A stretch of DNA of 64,000 bases from Tetrahymena thermophila SB210 (lineage: Eukaryota; Ciliophora; Oligohymenophorea; Hymenostomatida; Tetrahymenidae). Both the position numbers and the translations under genes were made by a program. Under the pieces are notes generated by a model that ran no database searches, was not told where the DNA came from, and worked only from the letters and a program-made list of their open reading frames with translations. This document shows, in pieces, positions 23,701 through 35,300 of this stretch. The first letter of the stretch is position 1; every line of letters begins with the position of its first letter. The stretch is taken from NCBI RefSeq assembly GCF_000189635.1, contig NW_002476361.1, positions 62,001-126,000 of the forward strand, in the 5' to 3' direction.

Positions 23701-25972
23701 TACTGATCTTACTCCATACATATCAAGGCCTTCTTCAGTAAGAGTACCAGTCTTATCGAAACACATAATTGTAACTTTACCACTGATATTAACCTATAAT
23801 TTTTAATTAGTTGATAAACTCAAATTATACAAAAAGCTAAAAATTCACAAATTGATTACTTTAGGTGGTGAAATGCAATATATTTATTTCTTTCTAAGTC
23901 TAGAAATAGCAAATGAAATACCTATTGATAAACATGTAGGCAAAGCAGGAGGAACTGTAATTGTAATTAGATCTAAGCTATTTAAAATAAAATCTTTAAG
24001 ATCGATGAAATCTAACTGATATCCTCTAATTAAAAATGGAAGGGAAAAGAAGAATCCTAAAATCGAAATAAGTGCTAAAACTGCTATAAATTTCAAAGAA
24101 TCAACATAGAAAGAGAAAGAGTTTTATTTGGGATATAAGATAGATCTAACTAATTAACCTTTCATAGTGTTAAAGCTAGTTGAGCTTACCAATCCTAAAA
24201 TAGGAACTTATCCTTTTAAGTGATATCTAAATTAAAAAAGAAATATTTTATATTAATGAATAATAAGCTTAATATTACCTTGCTTCAATGCATTTTGTAC
24301 CAGCAAAAAGAGTAGATTGTTTTCCATCTTCATTTGGATGATATTTATTATTATTAAATGGTAATGCTGATTTAATAATTGGGATAGATTCGCCAGTTAG
24401 CATAGATTCATTCATGACACTTGAACCATTTAGAAGAATAACATCACAGGGAAGAATTTATCCATCTGGAATTTCTATAATATCTCCTGGAACTAAATCT
24501 AATGAACTAATTTTTTTCTTGTGATTTGAAATTGCTCTATCAATCGTAAAACCTCCTTTCTTTAAATTAAATAAAATTTTATTTTTTTATTTTTAATTTA
24601 AGGATTGTTTAATAAATTTTTAATTGAAAAATATGTCTTAATAGTTTTTATTAAATAAAGATTGCAGTATATTTTATATGAAAATATTTAAATAAAAAAC
24701 TTATTAATAATGATAATTTAACATACCAGTTTAATGAAACAAGATACTCCTCTATAAACACAGACTTCAGTTTCGAAGAAGCTCATTTCTCTGAGTTTTT
24801 TGTAATTATTTTTAGTTTCGATTAGGCTAACAATACAAGAGAGAGCAGATGTAAAAAAGATAATACTAGCATAATAATAATATGGTTCAAGCATCCAAAG
24901 GACTATACTAAACACCTAAAAAATGTAGAATGGGGAAAGAACTTCATCTATAAATATCTTCAGTGTAGATTTATCTGGAATTTCTGTATTATTCTATCCA
25001 TAAATAGAGATTAGTTCATTATATTTGGATTCACTTGAAACCCCAAACCCGTGTTACTAGTAGATTTGATTATTTGTTAAGAGACTTAATGCAAATTATA
25101 TTGGAAAAAAGCAATTTTAAAGGTTATCGTAATAATATGTGTACAGTCTGTAACTAAAAATCTAATTAATAATGAATTAATAATACTTTTTAATATCAAT
25201 TAAAATATGCTGAAAAATTAAAATTATAAAAATATTTATTTAGATTTATTTTATTAAGAAATAATTACGAGATAGTTTTAAGGTGGTTTATCTTCTAATT
25301 TCATAGATTTTGTTTCTACCTTTACTAAAGTGATTTAGTCATCTATGAATAAATATTAATCAATTATTATTAAAATTTATAAATTTAAATAGAAATTATA
25401 AATACCTTAAGAAACAACTTTGATAAATTAAGCATCTTTTGGTGAGCATTTGGTCATTTATAGTCTAATCTTTAGAGTAATATTCCAACGAGTAAATAAA
25501 TAAAGAATACCGCATGTTAAAAATATGAGGATATACGAAAGCACTAATTTAAAACTCTAAATTCTATAAGAACTAATTTCTTTTATAATTCCTTCTTCTT
25601 GAATATCTTCTGGTAATTAAAATAACACTTTATTGGAATCTCTTTCATTTTTATGATAATTTTAAGAGTCCTATTAATCTATTCTAATTTAAATACAATA
25701 AAATTAATTTAATAATAAATAATTGAAAATATTATTTAAAATTTTTAAAAAATTTTATTTTTTAAATTTCCAATTTAATTTATTGTAGAAGCTTTAAAAA
25801 TGTATATTATAACTGAAGATCGACAGATAATATTAATTAAAATAGAAATCATTTTAACTTAAAAATTAATAGAAAGTAATAAAATGATCAAAATAATTTA
25901 AATTTATAAAATGTACAAGGTTTGTTTGATGGAATCTTAGCTGCTGTCTAACGAAATGGATTAGTCTTTCAT
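20767..25972 (-). CDS. P5B-type (ATP13A-like) P-type ATPase, copy 2
   Basis: About 1369 residues. Exons in transcript order: 25972-25917, 25683-25406, 25342-25269, 25161-24727, 24559-24279, 24226-23860, 23793-23143, 23084-22286, 22206-21845, 21755-21462, 21405-21289, 21215-21036, 20982-20767. Exons 2-7 and 9-13 have exactly the same lengths as in copy 1, and all 12 intron phases match. Motifs: TGES in the actuator, VPPALP in M4, CFDKTGTLT with Asp510, GDGAND hinge. The expanded Gln/Ser-rich region before the hinge keeps a '[10 protein letters not shown]' core also found in copy 1 but differs on both sides. The first exon (MKDQSISLDSS...) and the last 25 residues are also divergent. Predicted endolysosomal polyamine exporter by family; substrate not determinable from sequence. 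Confidence 0.93.
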
Positions 25973-28900
25973 ATTATAATTGAGTTTATTTATTGAAAAT
26001 TTAATAAAGAAATTTGCTCTTTATCTAAATTAGGTTATCTTTTTATAATTTTTTAGGATGGAAATATTTATTTTTTGTTTAATTTAAATAATGATAGAAA
26101 TTTTGAAGATCTAATTAGCACTTAAGGAATCATAAATATAATCTAAGATAAAAAAGATCTGTAATTTTGTAGAGAAAATAATAGTTTTATTTTTTTCTCA
26201 ATTTTTAGAGATATATATGTTAAGCTTTAGATCCTATAAACTATTCTCAATAATAATTGAATTTAATAATCAATATGCCAATCTATTTTTGTTTTGACAG
26301 AAAAATATCTAAAAAAATACATACAATAATGTATCGCTAATTCAATATATTTTAAATGAAACAAACATAATCAATTTTTCTTTAGCAATATTTATGCAAA
26401 TAGTTAGTTTTGATTGTAATAGATGCTTTAATGTGATAAAAATTTGTTAACTATCTATCAACTTAAAATAAAGATTTTTTCTTCAATTTAATATAAAATT
26501 GCAACAAAATTCTTACAATAAAAAAATAAATTTTTACTGATTTGAATTAATAAATTATTTTACTTATTAATTTTTAATATTCTTAAAACAGAGTTTCAAC
26601 CATACTTTAAAAAAAGATAGTTTTTTCTTGTCTATTATGTTTTAATATGAAAGAATATCTATATATTAATTATTGGTAAAATCTGATCATAAAAATTTTA
26701 ACAAATATGCGCAAATTTAATATTGTCTCAAACGCAAGAATATTTTTTACATCTATTTATTTTTATAATTTTCGCCCCATGTTACAAAGCATAAAATAAA
26801 TGTTTATTTACATTTCATTTCATTGATTTTAAAATCTATTTTATAAATTTAGATTGAATCAATATAAATATATTATAATAAAATATATTTTATTATTTTT
26901 AAAACTAAAGAAAAAGCTAAAATTAAATAGCTGATAAACTAATTTAAAACACAATTATTAAAATTTATTATTAAATTCTGAGCAAAAAATAATTGAATAT
27001 AATTAAATATCTAGATAGATAGATAAATAAAAGAGTAAAATTTCATAAGTAATAATTTCAAGTATTTTGGAATAATTTATTCTTTTTCTCTAAAAGATTA
27101 AATTAAAATTAATCAAATTCACAATAATTAAAATATTTACATAATCAATTTCACAAAACATTATTAATTATTCTATTGGGCATTTTAGATTTTTTATTTA
27201 TTGAATATCAAATTTGAATTTATAAATATTTTTGTTTATCAAAAATCATTTAAAAGATTCCTAAAAAAAGTATTTTAGTTTTGTTTTAAAAATGTTAGCT
27301 AAAAAAATTAACTAAGTTCTAAATACCAAATTCCATCAGGATCTAATTAAAATTAATAAAGATAATTTGAGTAAGATTGAATTTTTAAAATTAATAATAG
27401 AGTCGTCAAAAGCGAAATATAAATAGAAAAAATAATTTCTGATGACTTTCTGTTTTCAAAGTCTTAAAATTTTTAATACACTGTCAAAAATTAATAATTT
27501 GATGAATTTGATGACTTAGAAAATTCAATTTAATGGATTTATTTAAAAAAAATAATTGAGTTTTTAACAAGCAAATTAATTTTATAACTCATTAATTATT
27601 TGATTAAAACAATAAATCTTCTATTAAATCAGTTTTTTTTTTTAAATTTAAGACTCGATTTAAAAAATTTTTTTCAATTTAAGCTTACACATTTCTAATT
27701 CCTACAATATTATATTTAACACATTTTAACTATTTCTATTTAGATTTAATAATGAATGATAAACTAAATTTTTGCCATATTCTTCCTAAAAGCTAATTTT
27801 AATTATTGCTATTGCATTTATTTTAATTATTAATTCTTTTTATCAAAATAAAAATTAGATAAAGCTAAATTAATTTTTTTATATGTTTATAATTAATTAA
27901 ATCTCCATAAAATACTATTCAAATTTTTGAAAAAAAATAAAGAAATGATTTAATAGAAAAAATATTTCTAATATCAAAAATATTTAATAATTTATTTTAT
28001 ATTCTTTAAATTAATTTTTATTAATAAAAAAATTTTTAACATCTAAGCTTAATCTAATTCACTTGTATATAATGATTTATAATATATTTAGTTTATTAAT
28101 GTTATTATTATTTACTTTTTTATATTTTATTTTCAAAGTATTTAAAATATTATTTTTTTAATAGATATTCTCATCTAGTTCATTTATTTTTAGTTATAGA
28201 AGTATTTTTTTTATTATTTTAACTTATTTTTAAATTTAAATTTTTATTTAGATTATTTTTAATTATTTTCTTATTATTTCATATTTTTTATTCACTTTTT
28301 TATTCTTACCAACTTATTAATTAATTATATATTTTTTCATCAATATATATTAAGGAAGAATTGAATTGATGGTGAAGGTACATCAAACTTAGGTTTTGGT
28401 TTAGCAAATTGCACTAATTTCTCAAATTTAACTTAGTATTGTGTAAAAAAGATAATTTATTTTTGATTTAAAAAATTTTTAATATTGTAATGAATTAAAA
28501 AAAATAAAACTATTATAATTAATTTATTTATAAGATTTTATTTCATTTTATTTCTTTTTTATTTTGATGTTATTTTTATCTTTTTTATTTAACTAATTCA
28601 TTTTTTCTTTTTAAACTTTTTGATTTGATTATTAATTAATTCATTTCTTATTATTTCTTTTTTTCCTTCCAACTTTTATATTTTTTTTCAATATTTAAAA
28701 AGTGAAAATAAAATTGGTGATGAAGATGCATCAAGCTTTGGTTCTGCTTAAGCAAATTGCATTAATCACTCAAATATGGCAGTTTATCTGAATTAAAAAT
28801 AGTATATTTGTTTTTAATTTTGATATTTTTTATATAAAAAAGAATTGATTTATTTCAAATTATTTAATTTTTTTCTTAATTTTTTCCTTCTAAATAACAA

Positions 28901-29570
28901 ATTTACTGTATATTGATAATCTTTTAATTAAAATATCACCAACTTTTTAGGTACAGATGGTGATATTTAATTTAATTTTTATGATTTTAAGTTACTTTTA
29001 CACTTTCTATTTTTTAATTTTTTTTATCAACCTGCTTTTATTAGATTTTGAAAAAATTTTTTTAACAATTATTTATTGCCTTTTCTCAAAATATTTTATT
29101 TCCAAAATATTTAATTAAAGATGATTTAAAGGATCAGATAAAGATATATTTATGGTATATATAATGTAATAAGTAAAAATTTATATTTTGGCTCATTATT
29201 TCTAAATTTTTAATATTGAAAAAAATAATAAAATAGAAAGAAAGTATTTAAAAATACTGATGTAAATATTTTTAATAAAATAACAATGCTTGAAAATTTG
29301 CTTTAAATACATTCAAATCAATAGAAATGTTGTCGCAAAATAAAAAAACTCTAAATTAATAGCTTTTAAAAATAAAGAAATAAATAATGAAAGCTAAAAA
29401 AAGTAGGAAAATTTTAAATGAAATTTTATAATTAAAGTTTTATTAGCCTTAAATTAATATTTAAACTTAGATGATATTTCTTATATGTTAAATATAATAT
29501 ACTTGTTTGTATTTAAATAGTTTAGAAAGTATATTTAATAAAATTATTTTTTAATATATTATTTTATTAT
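25973..29570. other. 3.6 kb spacer with gene remnants
   Basis: Very A+T-rich. Two leucine-rich-repeat-like fragments on the plus strand lie at 28368-28440 and 28704-28792 (separate entry). A 103-codon open frame at 27292-27603 (plus, starting MLAKKINQVL) exists, but open frames of that size arise by chance when TGA is the only stop; I do not call it. Nothing else is recognised. Confidence 0.45.
28368..28792 (+). pseudogene. Leucine-rich-repeat fragments, probably a decayed LRR gene
   Basis: Two short segments 336 bases apart encode the same repeat: DGEGTSNLGFGLANCTNFSN (28368-28427) and IGDEDASSFGSAQANCINHS (28713-28772). They match the ribonuclease-inhibitor-like repeat common in ciliate LRR proteins (N-x-I-G-D-E-G-A-S-x-LG-x-x-L-A-x-C-x-NLSxL). 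Each is preceded by an AG and followed by A+T-rich sequence, so they could be single-repeat exons. However, the 'NLSNL' core is eroded in the second copy, no start or C-terminus is visible, and no other repeats are found around. Decay of an LRR gene is the simpler reading; a live gene with widely spaced exons is the alternative. Confidence 0.4.
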
Positions 29571-31057
29571 TCAACTAGATATGAATTAGTTAATCAAATG
29601 AAGAGCAACAGCTGGTTAATCCATAGGAACCATGTGTCCAGCTTGATAAACTCTAAGGAATTAGAAATTTCCAGCACCCTTAATTTGACCTGCACTTTAT
29701 CCATTGACTTAGTAGTCTTAGAATTATGCCTATTGATAAGCTTTTTATTAAGTCCACTCCATAGCATTAGTCCAAGCAATACCTCCCCTATTATAATTTT
29801 GTTTTTGAAAAAAATTATCAGAAAAATTATAAATTAAAATTCTAAATTTTTACATGTAATTGCAGATGAAATCTTGATCACCACTGTAAGCTAAGACTTT
29901 AATACCGCTTTCTAGGACATAAGCAACTTTTTAAGCAAGATTTACATTTTAGTCTTTAGTGAGAGCAGTATGAACAGTATTGGAGCATTCTTACCAGGTT
30001 CTTCCACTTACACCCAAAGCAGATTTAACATCATTTCTAGCTAGGAAATTATCAACATTAGTCATGTTATAGCATAAAGAACCAATACAAGGTTTTCTGA
30101 TATCATAGATATTGAATTTAGGAGTTTATCCAGAACCAAGAATTGCTTCTAAGCCTATATTACAGAATATATTGCTTAGAATCATAGGAGCCTTTATGGT
30201 AGTCAAAGAAGAACAAATAGCCAAAGCTGGTTTAACAACAAAGTAATATTTGAAAGCAGAAATCAATTTATTTTTGTAAGCATATTCACCATAAGTTGGA
30301 TCTTGGACTTCACGATTTACCTATTAAATATATTTTATTTATATTTTTGATCAATATTTTTCAGATATTAGAATTAAATAAAATTTAATTAAATTATTTA
30401 TTATTAAGTCTTTGTTTTTTAGTTGTTTTTAATTAATATAAGATTTCGAAAGAAACAAAAAACCAAATTTTAACTAAATAAGGATTTTTAATTTACCAAA
30501 CCATTACCAATAGCTAGACCTTATAAATTAATTTTAGGATTATTTTGCTTGACTAATTCTGCACCGATTGCGGGAATGTAATGACCTGCGTATGATTCAC
30601 CAGTTATAAAGAGAGGTCTGCCAATAAATTGAGGATTTTATTCTAAGAAACCAAGAATAAATTGATAAAAATCCTCACCAACTTCGTCTTCATTTGTAAC
30701 TAATTCACCTTTTCCTGCAAAAGAAAAACCAGTACCAACAGGTTAATCGACAAATACAAGGTTGGCTTAATTATTCCAAGAGTAAGCATTGTTTTCTAAA
30801 GTCAAATTATCATTTACTGAGAAAGGGCCATTTTCAGTGAAAAGAGCAAGTTCTGAAGAGCATCCAGGACCACCAGTCAACCAGATAACTAAAGGGTCTG
30901 TTGAAGGGTTGCTTCTTGATTCAAAAAGCCAGTAAAAAATGTCACTTGATTTTTAGATGTTGACAAGACCAGTGGTGTAGGTCTCATTCAAAAACAATGG
31001 GTTTTAGGCACAAAGAGCAATGCTTAAAAGAGCAAAAAACAAGATTTGACTTTTCAT
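29571..31057 (-). CDS. Serine carboxypeptidase (peptidase family S10)
   Basis: 414 residues from three exons: 31057-30497, 30320-29854, 29787-29571; phases 0 and 2 fit. Signal peptide ([13 protein letters not shown]) then a mature S10 enzyme. Visible: LTGGPGCSS substrate/oxyanion block at about residues 61-68; [10 protein letters not shown]; catalytic Ser155 in TGESYAGHY; catalytic Asp in [10 protein letters not shown] near residue 335; catalytic His in [10 protein letters not shown] near the C-terminus. Length and order are those of the family, which removes C-terminal residues from peptides in lysosomes/vacuoles or outside the cell. All catalytic residues are present, so it should be active. 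It lies between P5B ATPase copies 2 and 3 on the same strand. Confidence 0.95.
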
Positions 31058-32313
31058 CGTTGATATTTTATAACAAAGCTAGCTTTTTTAATTATAAATT
31101 ATATTACATATTTTGCTCATAAAGATTCACTTTTTATAATGAAAATTTTTTTATTTGTATAAAAGAATAAGCTAATTAAATTATTAAATTATGATCAAAT
31201 CCTAATCAAAACATTTACTTAACTTTATTTGACAAACACATTTTTTTTATTATTTCTTTGATGTAAAAGATATAATAAAAGAAATTATATCTTGATCAAT
31301 GTAAAGGAATGTACGAAAGAATCCTTTCATAAAACATGCAAAAATACTTCTTCTTAGTACTTTTAATATTAAATAAATCTATTTTTTTAATATTTTTAAA
31401 TCATGTTGATGGGAAATATTTTATATTGTATTTCTTCTTAGTTAGTTTTTCAATAATTATCAATTTTTTTATAAATGTATTTGAAAATATTTTTTTTCTT
31501 TCTTCGTATTTTTTTGATTTTTAATCAGCTTTTTCTGTACTAAAAAATGAGTATAAATAAATAAAAAATAAATTTATTTTTATTTAAACAACTAAATTTT
31601 TAAAAAAAGTTCTATTTTAAATTTATTTTTTATTTCCATTAAAAAACTTAGACTATTATACTATTTTTTGTGGCTGATTTCTGAAATATATTGAAATAAA
31701 AATATTTTTTCACCTATTAAATATAGCTTTTAATAAGACTAAACAAAATTTTAATGAGTACAATAATATTTAATTGCATATTTATTAAAAATAGAAATAA
31801 CATCCTTTAAAAGTCATTTTAATCGATTTTAATAATGAGATAAATTTTAAGCGCTTTATGTGTTAAAAATTTAATAATTTTTAAAAATGTTAATTAAATA
31901 TTTAAAATATTTTTATTAATTTTTTATTTAGCACAATACTAATTTTAAAAAGAAGGAAACAATTATTTGTCCTTTATAATATATTTTATAGATTTCTTAA
32001 CAATTCTTTACCAAATTTAAAATAAATATTCAGTTTAGAATTTTATAGAGTTAAATTTTTTTAATACCTTTTTATACTAATTAATTGTTTAAGTTAAGTT
32101 ATTATTCAAATAAAAAATTTGAATATTTTTTCTTAATTTTGTTCAAATTTGCAAAATAAATTATCAATTGTTTGATATAAAAAATACTTATTCTTTTAAG
32201 AAAATAAAATTAATTTTTGTTTATAAATAAATTCAATACAAAAGAAACTAACTAAAAAAGTACATTCATTTTAAAAATATATTAATTAATATTTTAAATT
32301 GTTTTGTTAATAT
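31058..32313. other. Intergenic spacer
   Basis: 1.26 kb of A+T-rich sequence between the carboxypeptidase start and the ATPase copy 3 stop. A short hydrophobic open frame at 31336-31524 is T-rich composition rather than a gene. Nothing else seen. Confidence 0.5.
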
Positions 32314-35300
32314 TCAATTTTTTTAAGCTTAGCTAGGCATGATAAGACTTTAGTATTTCTTTGGATCCTACTTTCTTTTGAAGTAGAGAGACAGCTTTTT
32401 GACAACATACTTTTCAAAAAATATGTTAGCAATTGCACTTCCAAATGATATGCCTAACAAAACTAATAAAAATGAGTAAGGCATTTCAGATTTAGGTTCT
32501 TAATCATCAAGTTAGACTTTTTCAAATACCTAATTAAAGAGAGGATAGTTAATTTGATTTTTTTAAAAAATATTATTTTTATTACATCTAAGAAACTGCG
32601 AGTAAAGCTATTAGGAACTAACTAGATAACTAGTGAAATACTTGTTATCAAAATAAGTGAAAAAGTAAACAATCTATTTGTGTAAAATTCTTTCTTGAAA
32701 GGTTTACCAATAGAAAAAGCAATGCAGGTAGAGATATATTAGAAGTTAGAGAATAAAAATAAAGTCTTTTTATTAAATAATAAATATATTTATTTTTTTA
32801 AAATAATAATAATAAATAAGCAAATACAGTAGATTCATAGCAACTTTTACGAGCATCTTCATCATCTAAGTCTCCTAGATAGGTATGAGCTTCAACAACA
32901 GATTAATACCAATTTTAAGATCTTAGAATCATGAAAACAATGATCTAATATTAATTAATAAAATTTTATTAAAAAATCAGTATAAGAATAGAAATTTACC
33001 TAAAATCCTCCATTTACTAAGGTTTATCCTATCACAGAGCAAAGTACTGGGAAAGAAACAAGACTTGATCCAGGTACCTGCTTAGATAAAACAGGGTAGG
33101 CATCTGTAAGACCCATCAAGAAAGCAAGTGGAATGATAATGACAACATCCCAATACAAGAATTACATATCACCAGGAAGTGAATTTACTGTGTAGAGTAA
33201 AGTTGTAGTAAAGAATTAAATCATTGAGTAAAGAGCCATGAATTTAAAGCATGAAAAACTAGTTACTAAAGCAGCTCTTCCTTCTTTCAATAGCTAATAA
33301 ATAAGATTATTTAATTAAATAAATATTGATTATAAAAATATTAATTACTTCTATAACACAAGAAATATCTTGAACTTTAGATGTGAAAGGAGCTGCAATA
33401 GAAGCTTCAGCTTCTGAAAGTGAAATACCAATATCGGCAGTTTTTAGAGCACCACAATCATTTGCACCATCTCCACACATACCGCATGTTGGTTTCCAAG
33501 GTAACTCTTATAGAGACTGTAATAATAATGCCTTTTCTTCTGGTCTCATTCTGGCAAAGATTTAAGTTTTAAGCAACATAGTTCTTAGCAATTAAGCCTT
33601 TGAAGGGCTTTCTGTAGATTCATCAATGATTTTAGAAAATGCCCTTCCTGTAATAGCTAAAGTGAACTATTCTTAATTGTGATTCCAAGGTAATTAGTCT
33701 TAAATATCATCTAAATAAAATTACGAATAACGTAAAAAATATATTAAAATTTATTTTTAAATTTAAATTTTGCATTCAAATTGTATAAATTAAAGTTAAA
33801 AATTCATTTTTATAAAATTTATTTAATTAAAATAAACTATTTTCATTAAATTTTTGTTTGTTTTTTAAAAAATAAATAAAAAGAAATTTTAATTTTTCTT
33901 TACAATTATTAAAATTTATTAAAAATATTTCTTTAATTTTGATAATTAAAATTAATTACCCTGTAAAGCAGCAATAGCCTCTGCTTCTTATTCCTCGTTT
34001 TTGTTAAATTAAAATTCGCTATTGCTTTATGATTTAGTATCTGAATGAGAGGGGAGATGCTAAGATAACTATTCATTAGATAAATTAACACTAGATTGCT
34101 GACTTAATTAGTGTTAATTATCGAAAATAGAAAGAGCTGCTTCGATCTGTTCATGTGTTGATATTTGATTTTGGTTGTTTAATGATATTTCTTTGCTCGC
34201 TCTATCTCTATAGGATTTTTTGTTGGGAGTACCATGCTTATGGCTGACTTTATTATTCAAACTATCTTTACTTTTAATTTTTTAATTTATTGAAGAATTT
34301 TGGCGTTCTTTTTCTTCTAAGATTTAAGCCTACTCAAATATCTGCTTTTCTTCTTGAATTTCTAAAATACCTTCTTCCAAATATTGCTAAATACCGTTTA
34401 CAGGTTCTAAATTGTCTTCATTTAATATCTTATCGGCATGTTCAAAATCTTTCCAAACAATCTTATTTTTTTATTTAGGATCATCGCTAATATCACCAAA
34501 ATATACTCTTTTATTTTCATCTACAATTTAGCATTATCTTCCTACGCTGATAGCAGTTAGAGCATTATCGCCTGTTACCATAATGGTACGAATATTAGCA
34601 TTCTAAAGTTCTTCTATTATCTAAGTAGTGATGGGCTTTAATTTATTCTCCATAATTAATAATCCAGCAAATGTCAAATCTTTCTCAACTTCGTCTCTTT
34701 CCACTTTTTGAATTTTTCTGTATGTCATTTTCAAAATCTTAATTCCAAATGCTAAAATTCTAAAACCTTTTCTGGCATAAAAATCTAGGACCTATAAATA
34801 ATTTTAGATATGTTAGATGTTATAAAAAGGTTTGCTTGCTAAAAGTTTATTTAAATAAAAAATAAAATTACTTCGTGGAAATTTTAAGGAATCGTTTCTG
34901 GTTTGCAAAGTTCAAAGATTTTTTCAGGTGAACCTTTGACGTGTAGTCTAAAGAAATCAGTTTAATTTTAAAGATTTCTTACAATCGTGCTCATTCTTTA
35001 TAGTTTAGAAGAAAATTCAAATCTTTTAATGATACCAATAGAAGTTGGTAGCTGATTAGTTTTGATACTTTCTTCAATTTAATTGATATCACTTGTTTAG
35101 AAGACAGTGCCACAAGGAGGTTGAACTACAGCCAAAACGAGTTCATCATATTTATCCATATCATTTTCAATTAGAACCCATTCTGTGGCTTCAAACATTT
35201 TGACTTCTAAAGGATCACCAATCAACTCACCTTTGATTTTTGTTAGGCCATGACAACTTGCCATGCACTCCTTTAATATAATCTCAGGATCTCCAATTAA

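Noticed and set aside
27292-27603. 103-codon plus-strand frame starting MLAKKINQVL
   Set aside because: Length is compatible with chance when TGA is the only stop; no motif, signal peptide or paralogue supports it.
31336-31524. Hydrophobic plus-strand frame in the spacer after the carboxypeptidase
   Set aside because: Phe/Leu/Ile only, produced by T-rich composition; no start context or paralogue.
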